From Purshia tridentata (Eukaryota > Streptophyta > Magnoliopsida > Rosales > Rosaceae), in contig QANT01003209.1 of the NCBI GenBank assembly GCA_003254885.1, forward strand, positions 1-27,311: DNA of 27,311 nucleotides. The letters are read 5' to 3'. A program made the position numbers and the translations under genes. Numbering within the stretch: the stretch's first letter is position 1; each line of letters opens with the position of its first letter. Below, piece after piece: positions 19,701 through 27,311 of the stretch. Below the pieces are notes generated by a model that made no database searches, had not been told where the DNA came from, and was given only the letters and a program-made list of their open reading frames with translations.

Positions 19701-21279
19701 CAATGACTGCATTTTCTGTGTGAGCTCTTCAGGATTTTCTTGAATTGTAAGATCGCGATCAGGCTCCTCAGATGCCTGGGGCAAATCAACAGAAGTTTCC
19801 ACAATGTTTGGCCCAGGTTCATGAGCCTTATAACCTCCCTCAACTGACAGTAATTTGACATTTCGAGGTCTTTCTGGCTTTTGAAGCTTTGGTTGCTGGT
19901 TCTTCAGTTTCAGATCCAGCTCATGCTTTGGCGAGTGCAAGGACACATCCTGATAACTTGTGACTGGCAGAGATACAGGTAGCTTCTGCAGATTACCAAG
20001 GTCAGAATGGCCTTCAGCATTTTGAACTACCAATTGTTTTTCTTTCTCATTCTTTGCTTCCAAGTTTAGACTAGTTCTCTTTAATTTAGGCCCAGATACT
20101 TCTCCATTCTCTGGTTGAATTGTTAACAGTTCTGACAAACTTTCTGAATTTCCAATCTCCTGTTGTTGTGGATGTTCAACATCGGGGAAAGTCTTAACAG
20201 ATTTTTTCTGGCACTTGGACATCTGATCCTGACTACCACTGTTGGCTAGCTTTCCCTGCTTTGGAAATAACTCCATTGGCATTTCAAGATTCAATGACTC
20301 TATGGGTAATTCAAGAGAATCTGAGATTTGATTTGGTTGGGATTCAAATGCTTTTCTTTGATCAGAGATCTCAGGTTGCTGTTTCTGTTGTGCTGGTAAA
20401 CCACAAACTCTGTATTCCCTCTCTCCACAAGGACTAGTAATTCCCATTGGTCTTTCCTCTAAGGCTATAATAGGTTTCAGAGTGCTATGGTTTGACTCCC
20501 TTGTGTTCAACATCTTAATAGCTTCCAACAACTTTTCCTGCATCTTATGTATTGACATCAACAATTCTATACAATCCTCCTGGCAAACAAAACAAATACA
20601 AAAAAAAACAAAACAGGCCTAAGTAAGCAGAACCAAGAGGTAGTTATTGAGTATTATATATATACAAATTTCAACATTTACCTTAGACAAAGGTAATGGA
20701 CCACAGTAGGACAATTTCTGGCTTGTATGAGAGGGATTTGAATTGACCGCAAATGCTGCATTTTTCTCTTGATCTAAGTCTATAATAGGTCTTGGAGTGT
20801 TATGGTTTGACTCCCTTGTGTTCCCCGGCTTAATAGCTTCCAACAACTTTTCCTGCATCTTATGTGTCGTCATCATCAAGTCTATACAATCCTCCTGTCA
20901 ATCACAACAAATACAGAAACAAACATAACAGGCTTAAGTAAGTTGAACCAAGAGGTAGTTATTGCATTACATATATATATATATATATATACATGTACAC
21001 ATTTCCACATTTACCTTAGACAAAGGAAGACCATGGTGGGGCGATTTCTGACTTGTAAGAGAAGGATTTGACTTTATTGCAATAGCTGCATCTTTCTCTT
21101 GCTCCCTTGTGTTATGGTTTGACTCGATTGTGTTCCTCAGCTTGATAGCTACCAATAACTTTTCCTGCATCTTATTTGTCAACACCAACAATTCTATACA
21201 ATCCTCCTGCCAATCAAAACAAATACAAAAGCAAACATAACAGGCTTAAATAAGCTTAATCCAGAAGTAGTTATTGCAT

Positions 21280-21313
<34 letters not shown>

Positions 21314-24300
21314 CACACACACATTTCAACATTTACCTTAGACAGAGGTAATAGACCATGGTGCGGCAATTTCTCACTTGTAAGAGAAGGATTTAAATTG
21401 ATTGCAATAGCTGCATCTTTCTCTTTCTTCTTGGATAATAACTCCTGCATATTGCTGTTTACAAAATTAGGTAAGGCACAAATAAAATAAACAATAACAA
21501 CCAATGTTGAATATAAAGAAAATGGCAAACCTAGAATCGATGATCTTGCATATTAATTCAATTTGATCTTGCAGCTTATTTTGTTCTGAAATCATCTCTC
21601 TTTTCTGTCCTGGTTTTGTCGGCTTTTCAATTACTTCAACTTGCTCTTGTAACTGAATTTGTCTTTCAGAACCTTCAATCTGTAATTGTTCTTCAATAAT
21701 TTCACATTGTGCTTCTTTAGTTTGACATTGTTCTTCAATTAGTTCATCCTCTCTTTCTTTAATTTGTCCTTCAGTTGCTTTATATTTCAGTTTTGCGTTA
21801 ATATGATTTTCAACAATCACTGCCTTACCTTGCATTGTATTTTTACTTTGATGTCCATTCACTTCATCTTGCTGTTCATTTTGTTGCTCGGGAGATCCAA
21901 TTTGATAGCCAATCCCCTTAATATCATTTCCTGCTTGACATGGTTCTTGACTTTGCTTCCCATGTTCTCTCTGTTGTTCAGTCACTTCATATATATGTTC
22001 TGCAATATTGTGCTTTTCAACAGTCACTACAATTTCTTGCAATTTGTTTTTACTTTGCTGTACATTAACTTCATCTTGCCGTTCATTATGTTGCTCTGGA
22101 GATCCACAATCAATCACCATACTATGCTGTTCTTCTTGACTTGGTTCTTGGCTTTGCTGCCCAGGTTCTCTCTGTTGTTCAGTCACTTCAACTTTTTCTT
22201 TGGTCACTTTATGTTTATGTTCAGCAATATTCTGCTTTTCAACAATTACTGCAACTACTTGCATTTGATTTTGACTTTTCTGTCCATTCACTTCATCTAT
22301 CTGTTCATTCCCTTTCTCTGGAGATCCATTTTGATAGTCAATCACCTTATTATGCTGTTCTTCTTCAATTGGTTGTTGACTTAGCTGCCCACGTTCTCTC
22401 TGTTGTTCAGTCACTTTACATTTCTGATCTGCAATATTCTGCTTTTCAACAATGACTGCAATTTCTTGCATTTGTTTTTCACTTTGTCGTCCATTCACTT
22501 CATCTTGTTGTCCATCAGGAGAACCATTTTGATTGTCAATTTTCTTACTATCCTGTTCTTCTAGACTTGGTTCTTGACTTTGTTGCCCATGTTCTCTGTG
22601 TTGCTCAGTCACTTCAACTGGTTCTTCAGTCACTTTATAATTCTGTTTGGCATTATTCTGCTCTTCAACAATCATTGCAATTTCTTGCATTTGTTCTTGA
22701 ATTTTTTGTCCATTCACTTCACCTTGTTGTTCATTCTGTCGCTTGGGAGATCCGTTTTGATCATCAATCAGCTTACTATGCGGCTCTTCTTGGTTTGGTT
22801 CTTTACATTGCTGCCCATGTGCTCTCTGTGGTTCAGTCACTTGAACTTCTAGTTCTTCTGCTAGTTTTTTATGTTCAATTCCTTTGCCTCTTCTTCCCCT
22901 ACCCCGTTCACTCCTCTTTTGTTTTGGAATTTGCTTAGAAAGATAATCATTATCTTTGGTCAAAAGCATATAACAATTTTTTGAGGCACTAACTATTTCT
23001 CCACTCTCACTAAGCTTCTTCAGGTGGTGACTCAAGAGACTTGCATGAGCCCATGGCAAACAGTCAAACTGCTCTCTAATAAATTTTGATATTGCTTCTT
23101 CAGTTGACCCACGTTCCTCATTCAACTTGGTAAGTGCCGTCTGTATCATCTGCACAAATATAAAATTGCAAAATTAAAATCTGTACAATCACAAAATTCA
23201 TTATGGGAGAAGAAGAAAATTCTGGTTACAATTACTGGAGAAGTATTGTTAATATAAAAGAGTGGTACCACAGCATAGGTGGGGTGGTCAGGCGTGCGAA
23301 ACACAGGGAACAATTTACAAAGGCGTCCTTCGATGTAATTCTTGTGATCAGTTGTGAGGGTCTTGGAGGGGTCTGAGTTTGTGAGCTTCTTCATCACAGC
23401 GTCAGCCAGCTTGTTTGCTATTTGTCTCTGTTTATGGTATATAAAGGTATTTATAATATGAGCTGAAGCGATATTTGTAAGCCCATACCATATGCAAACC
23501 CATATAGAATGCTACAAAGAAGACTGGTTGAACGATGAAATCATTTAATCTACTTCACCAGTGCTTATACCACAGGTTGGAGAACACATGATGTGCATGT
23601 TAATGCATGATAGCATGGTTATGAAATTGTAATTAGTAAGGTCCAAGAAAAAAAAAATCCACAACCAACATCTTTGTGTGTGCATTTTGTCTGCATGTGT
23701 AATACGTTCAACCATCAAAGTGCTTCTCTTCCACAAGAAAATAGATATGCATAAATTTTGCAAGCTGATATCCATGTATTATAAAATATAAGTTCTGCAT
23801 TCAAGCATTGAGGATAGCTATGTGTACTGAAAAATAATCTCTTAGATCCTAAATTAGGACATGGGGATAGAGACAAATCACTCAAATCCTTCAATGACCC
23901 GGAAAAAAAAAAAGTAATAACTAATAGACAGTATAACTAAAAAACACATCCACTTCAAATTCTTATACGATACTTGAGGCAAAGTAGCAAAATGCATAAC
24001 TAAACTTGCACCAAATTACAAAATAATTCTCCTCTGTTCCTTCATGCACTTCCAGTTTGAAACTGCTTCATGTGCAGAGACCACATACCCAAATTCATAT
24101 CACATTAATTCAATATAAAATTGCTTGTGTACGATAAGTTACTAGATAAGATTTGAGAAAAGTGTATGCTCATCTGATGAACTATGTTTTTCACAAAAGA
24201 ATTCACACATTATAACAGGAAAGGGAACCTGAAGATAGTATTGTACAATGTCTGTTTTGATTAATAAAGTCTTGTTTCCTATAAAAATTAAAAATTAAAA

Positions 24301-25148
24301 AAATTGCTGGAGACTAGGCACACTATTAAACTATTTACAACTTTTCATGCAAAGAGTTATACTTTTAATCCAATTTCTAGGCTTTAAGTTACTGCAGAGG
24401 ATAATTAATTGCACCCAGGCTTGTATGAAATAACGTATCTGAGCTTAGAAGACAAAATTATTAACTGTGTATTACTCATGTGGAACAAAAATAATGGCTC
24501 GATTACCATATCTAGTATCTCCCAAACATAATCTTAGAGGCTTTTGAATTTACTTCAAAGTGTATGAACTATTATATTCTAGTGATATTCTAAAAGTAGA
24601 ATTAATACCCATTATGGGGTTTCCAAATGTCAAACTTTCACAGTTAAAGCTTATTACAATTGATAATCACATATTCAAATCCTAGTTTCATTAAATTTTC
24701 ACTAAAAAAATTTCACAACATATGCAAATAAAATAATACAAACAAAAGAAGAAGGATCAAACATGATATGGTTCTCTCTCTGCTTCCACCCCTGTTCCTT
24801 CTCCCTCTCTTTCTTCCTGCATTAAAAGTCAAAAGAAAAGTCTTACCCACCCAACATGGAAATTTTAAATAAAAATAAAAATATACAAAACCCAATACTC
24901 AATATCTTTAAGTCAATTTTGGTTCTTTATTCTGAATCATAAATTTCCTTCTCAAAAAAAAAAAAAAAAGTTTCATGCTAAGAAACAAAAGTATTTTCTA
25001 CCCATTCATGGTTTAATGGAAAAGAATACAAGAGAATTAAACAAAACAAAATTTGGGTTGGTGTTGTTTAGAAATATAATAAATAAAGTGGTTAGAGTGG
25101 GAATTGATAGTTTACCCTGGAAGATGAACTTCCCACAGCAGTGGCCAT
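16732..25148 (-). CDS. Giant H15 linker-histone-domain, AT-hook (HON4/HMGA-like) protein
   Basis: Ten minus-strand exons join in frame to about 1613 residues: 25116-25148, 23269-23427, 21531-23149, 21337-21454, 21015-21206, 20682-20894, 19632-20579, 18651-18836, 18244-18420, 16732-17928. All introns are GT-AG. Residues 62-127 (PTYAVMIQTALTKL through SHHLKKLSESGEIV) fit the globular H15 fold that binds nucleosomal DNA. A basic ERGRGRRGKG stretch follows at 145-154. Residues 168-522 are five acidic Gln/Glu repeats, then a probable coiled coil (525-600). Exons 4-7 are tandem duplicates. Exon 10 carries LRPRG modules, a Gln/Lys tract (1435-1450) and three AT-hooks with core RGRGRPPK (1536, 1570, 1600). 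H15 plus AT-hooks is the layout of plant HMGA/HON proteins, but those are usually a few hundred residues (about 480 in Arabidopsis HON4/HON5), so this is very large. A chromatin role is inferred. Exon 1 and the 1.7-kb intron 1 are the least certain parts; no stop interrupts the model. Confidence 0.82.
16750..16968 (-). other. Three AT-hook motifs at the C-terminus
   Basis: Three copies of RGRGRPPK, preceded by K, K and P, lie at residues 1536-1544, 1570-1578 and 1600-1608. Spacing is 34 and 30 residues with Gln-rich linkers. The R-G-R-P core inserts into the minor groove of AT-rich DNA in HMGA proteins. A degenerate GRPTK copy lies further upstream (about 17083-17100). The protein ends only five residues after the last hook. 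Confidence 0.92.
17120..17850 (-). repeat. Repeated LRPRG module and Gln/Lys tract in exon 10
   Basis: Three related segments start near residues 1246, 1312 and 1456 (about 17838, 17640 and 17208): KLRPRGQRQSKSELSITTSM, QLRPRGKKLSESEQVTTRSM and QLRSDSRGASQSERSVSMTE. Each is followed by a short hydrophobic VELSP/VVSPL/LLSL stretch. A CAG/CAA/AAG run (about 17224-17271) encoding a Gln/Lys tract lies just before the third. The modules look like old internal duplications and are not an annotated domain I know. Confidence 0.7.
19200..19490 (+). pseudogene. LINE (non-LTR retrotransposon) C-terminal relic in an intron, antisense
   Basis: Within intron 7 of the H15 gene, on the opposite strand, two frames together follow the ending of plant LINE reverse-transcriptase proteins. 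One reads KKAMALWRHAICLL; after a one-base shift at about 19330 comes IWIAW-stop-ESNKRCFESKEEMDLI-stop-VRIKF-stop-ASFW, then a shift back to FKDIPFSVVLLVW. Several stops are TAG or TGA where the family has Trp (TGG), that is, simple G-to-A decay. It resembles the 'IW.ERN.R.FE.K...LW..vkF.aSlW' segment near the end of the second LINE ORF. It is short, dead and presumably old. Confidence 0.62.
20656..20669. repeat. Short AT microsatellite, intron 6
   Basis: About six AT/TA units near the donor of intron 6 of the H15 gene. This is the shortest of the three homologous intronic AT tracts. Confidence 0.7.
20969..20991. repeat. AT microsatellite, intron 5
   Basis: About eleven AT units in intron 5 of the H15 gene, at the same relative position as the AT tracts of introns 4 and 6. 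Confidence 0.95.
21279..21323. repeat. Compound AT/AC microsatellite, intron 4
   Basis: (AT)n interrupted by one C near 21297, then (AT)n and (AC)n. It is the longest of the homologous intronic tracts and lies about 10-15 bp from the intron 4 donor on the minus strand. Confidence 0.95.
21776..22840 (-). repeat. Five coding tandem repeats of 66-76 residues in exon 3
   Basis: Units begin at V-T-E near residues 168, 244, 310, 386 and 453 (nucleotides 22840, 22612, 22414, 22186, 21985). The shared pattern is VTEQQREHGQQSQEPS.EEQ, then ..IDYQNGSPE..NEQ.DEVNG, then Q.MQEIAVIVEKQNIA. Unit lengths alternate at 76, 66, 76, 67 and about 69 residues, because every other unit carries an extra block of about 10 residues ending [PK]VEV. 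All copies stay in frame, so length changes are tolerated at protein level. The units are rich in Gln, Glu and Asn and probably extended or weakly helical. I do not recognise the repeat from any named family. Confidence 0.93.
24763..24816 (-). other. Possible cassette exon in intron 1 of the H15 gene
   Basis: A 54-nt phase 0-0 open segment preceded by a strong pyrimidine tract and acceptor (CTTTTCTTTTGACTTTTAATGCAG, given here as CTTTTCTTTTGAC then TTTTAATGCAG) and followed by GTTTGA, a weak donor. It would add 18 acidic residues, EEREGEGTGVEAEREPYH, between exons 1 and 2 without changing the frame. This is purely a splice-signal prediction. Confidence 0.3.
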
Positions 25149-25560
25149 AGTGCCTGAGACGACGTCGCAGCCACAGTCCTTCAAATACGTCACTGATTTT
25201 GTTTTAGTACTTTGCTATTTTAGTATAAGCAATCAAGAACGACCCAAAATAAAGAAAAGAAAAAATAACATAATTATTGAACCTCGGATTTATTAGACAA
25301 ATAACAAGTTTGCACGTCACAGTTTATAGCCGGAGGGCGATCACAGGCTTTGACATGAAAAGGAAAGTCAAATTACACGCAGACTTGAGAGGAAACACGT
25401 CATTTTTATTCCTTTCTATCTACGAGGGTTTTGTGGTTTTTGTTCTGGCATTGAAAAGTACTGCTCTTGTTCGTTTTTGGAATCTTCGAGGCTTCCGTAC
25501 TAGAATTTGGCCCATTTGGGCATTTTATATGGAAAGTTCAAAAATAATAAAATAATAACT
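25149..25560 (-). promoter_or_regulatory. Promoter and leader of the H15/AT-hook gene
   Basis: Upstream of the start codon on the minus strand are four ACGTC-type cores: GACGTC at 25161-25166 and ACGTCA at 25187-25192, 25314-25319 and 25397-25402 (TGACGT on the gene's own strand). This is the core bound by plant bZIP/TGA factors. Further up, GGCCCA (25509-25514) and TGGGC (25517-25521) form a facing pair of site II-like elements, common in promoters of genes active in dividing cells. No clear TATA box was assigned. The start site is unknown. Confidence 0.45.
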
Positions 25561-27311
25561 TTGGTCAAAAATAATTTATTTTTGGGAAATATTCGAGGAC
25601 ATCCTCAATACCAATAAATAATTATCTTATAACATATGTCATTTTTTAAAAATAAATTTATTTTATAATTCAATAATATTTATAATTATTTTAAGTATTA
25701 ACACATATTATAAGTTTATTAGTCCACTAAATAAATCCTCAAAACTAAGAACTAATAAATTTTCCTTTATTTGTTTCCTCTAAATGAAGCAAAGGTAACA
25801 CCAACGTATATGAGAAGCCAAAAGTAAAGAAGTAATACGCTCAACCAAATATTGACAAAACATATGATCGCTATCAACTCATGTCATGATTTAGATCAGT
25901 AATACATATGTCTCATGACCTTCTATGCCATCCTCAGCTAATCTCATCATCTTCTTCAGTGCTTGTGGTATTGGGCTTTGTGGCCCAAAGGCTTTTCGGC
26001 CCATAATATGTGACCTTTTTCCAATACTAAAATTTCGAATAGTGATAAGGACACCATGAAACCAATTCAGAAAGCAAGAGGGGATGGCTATGATAATAGG
26101 GCAGGCATACTAACACTGAGGTTGTGGGAGTAAAACCTTAGCAGCCATATATTATACAGGTGTGCAAGTTTGTTCATATCTTTCATTCATGCATCATCTA
26201 GCATGGCATATATTGTTGTGCATGTTGTCTCGATCAAAAGCAATTAGTAAGAAAGTAAAATGTTTAACAAATAGATAAAAAAGCTTAAATGCCTTATTCC
26301 CTGACTTATTTATTTGTAATAATATAAATATTGTTTAGTTAGATTTTTTTAGAAAATTAGAATTAAATACCAAACAACAACAGTTTTTACCAAAGCAGCA
26401 AGACACTAATTTTTTTTAGTTTAGTTACTAGCCTAGAGCAAAACATGTTGAATTAGGTCACAAATCTGCAAAACACTAATGCACGAAAGTGAGTTTTTTA
26501 CATTGAGTGCGTTTTCGTTAATTTTTTTTTTTTTTTTTCAGTTTGCTACATAGTTGTGACTGTTTGAAATTCATAAAAATTCAAAGTTTATAAGGAATTA
26601 ATAATGCTTTTGATTTAGGCTTGGGGGATGAAATCCTACAATCTAGAGACTAAATATTAAACTTTAACCCTTACAAACATTGAAAAAATAACAAATCAAT
26701 AAAAAAGTTGTGAATGTTGCACAGTTACAATTAAGTTTGTAAAAATAAATAAAATGTCTCTCGAGTGCTTGACACTAGGTGAACAATGCTAAGTGCTCAG
26801 TAAAACCATTTTTTTAAAGTGAAATGACTGAAATATTTTTGTAATTAAAATTAAAAAAAATTGAACTTTGATAGCTAAAATCAATGGACCTAATTTTTTT
26901 ACTTGAGCTTGTGTTATAATGTGATTTGATTGAGAGAGAGAATAAGAGTAGTAGGTTAGTTCTTTGATTTAGTTTTTAATTTAAATTTTGTTAAATTATT
27001 GTTTTATTGTTTTGTCCTTACTTTATTAAATTGTCTTATTATAGCATTTTTTTTTTTAGAAAGAGGGTACCTACACTAAATCTTATGGGGTTTATTACTA
27101 GGAGACATTTGTTCCGGTAGCAAAGTTGAATAATGTTAAGAGTGTTGCTATCTCTAGCTGTAAACTTCGAACAGACTCCTACGTGACTGGCTATCCGTTT
27201 TTTACACCAAAATGGACAAAATGGCAAAATAGGGAAAATAGGAGCAGGTTCCTAACACGTGGTCACAATCCATTCGGACCTGGGATCAGTGGGACCTTCA
27301 TGGCTTCATCA
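25561..27311. other. Intergenic DNA, no gene seen
   Basis: AT-rich and without recognisable coding sequence. A cluster of three site II-type motifs lies at 25972-26003 (TGGGCT, TGGCCCA, GGCCCA), and a G-box core CACGTG at about 27257-27262. The segment 25590-25745 begins near GAGGACATCCTC and ends near AAATCCTCAAAACT, a weak inverted relation that could be an old MITE. The final 250 bp is less AT-rich and could approach another gene beyond the window. Confidence 0.4.

Larger units (their letters stand above)
20579..21454 (-). repeat. Tandem whole-exon duplication (exons 4-7 and their introns)
   Basis: Exons 5, 6 and 7 start at 21206, 20894 and 20579 (spacings 312 and 315 bp), each with GAGGATTGTATAGA and the peptide EDCI[ED]L..... 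KMQEKLL.AIK. Exons 4, 5 and 6 all end in LPLSK followed by GTAAATG (21337, 21015, 20682). The introns are also copies: each has an AT microsatellite and then a CCTCTTGGTT / TTACTTA..CCTG / TTTGTATTTG-type block. Exon 4 keeps NMQELL and the EKDAAIAINLNPSLTS core but lacks about 25 residues. Exon 7 shares only the 5' half. Confidence 0.93.

Noticed and set aside
20579..21454. Regular repeats of about 312 bp that at first suggested an array such as satellite or CRISPR-like DNA
   Set aside because: The repeated part is a coding exon with its intron and the window is from a plant nuclear genome. Exon duplication explains it fully.
21764..22384. 206-codon plus-strand open frame (and neighbours at 22141-22455 and 22567-22938) over exon 3 of the H15 gene
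   Set aside because: It lies antisense to the tandem coding repeats. It is open only because the repeated sense codons (CAA, GAA, AAC) give few stops on the other strand. The hydrophobic repeated product matches no family and there is no independent promoter or splice pattern.
24713..24895. 60-codon minus-strand frame with basic RKRGRRNRGG stretch, considered as an AT-hook exon
   Set aside because: No start or splice context fits this frame. The overlapping segment with good splice sites reads in another phase as an acidic peptide.
25590..25745. Possible MITE bounded by GAGGAC and TCCTC-type ends
   Set aside because: Only about six bases match at the ends and no target duplication is visible, so it falls short of a call.
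1..27311. tRNA, rRNA, snoRNA clusters, endogenous virus or organelle insertions
   Set aside because: I read both strands for conserved tRNA arms, rRNA blocks, reverse-transcriptase YxDD motifs and plastid genes and found none beyond the LINE relic. A dedicated scan could still find weak cases.

Overview
This is a nuclear segment of a flowering-plant genome, most likely a eudicot. It has AT-rich intergenic DNA, short GT-AG introns, three genes of clear plant type, plant-style transposon relics, and a decayed leucine-rich repeat that resembles TIR-type resistance genes, a class missing from monocots. I cannot name the species. All gene models were spliced by hand from reading frame, splice sites and remembered family conservation. 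No alignment or transcript data were available.

Layout. 1-1117 is AT-rich DNA with no gene. 1121-2459 is an internally deleted PIF/Harbinger (Pong-like) transposon with TTA target duplications. It ends only about 300 bp upstream of the first gene. 2755-8243 (+) is a 13-exon DXO1 gene (RNA 5'-end NAD-cap/decapping nuclease family) of 519 residues. 8244-9492 is the gap between this gene and the next, which converges on it, and holds a dead LRR fragment. 9493-12130 (-) is a complete six-exon ABA4 gene (neoxanthin synthesis, plastid membrane) of 248 residues. 12131-16731 is a repeat-rich gap. It contains a Mutator-like MITE with 9-bp target duplications, two direct tandem duplications (118 bp and 50 bp), a long inverted repeat that includes a resistance-gene-like fragment, and a nested short tandem duplication. 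16732-25148 (-) is a large ten-exon gene for a linker-histone (H15) domain protein with a C-terminal AT-hook array, about 1613 residues in my model. 25149-27311 is its promoter and further intergenic DNA with clustered ACGTC and GGCCCA motifs.

The most unusual item is the H15/AT-hook gene. Only about 70 residues form the globular histone-like domain. The rest has been built by repeat growth at three scales: five tandem units of about 66-76 residues in one exon, a run of tandemly duplicated whole exons together with their introns and microsatellites, and repeated LRPRG modules followed by three AT-hooks. All exons from 5 to 9 are phase 0-0, so exon gain or loss would not break the frame.

The three genes do not form a pathway: one acts on RNA ends, one in carotenoid/abscisic acid metabolism, one probably on chromatin. 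Their proximity is ordinary plant gene order. No tRNA, rRNA, CRISPR array or intact mobile element was found.
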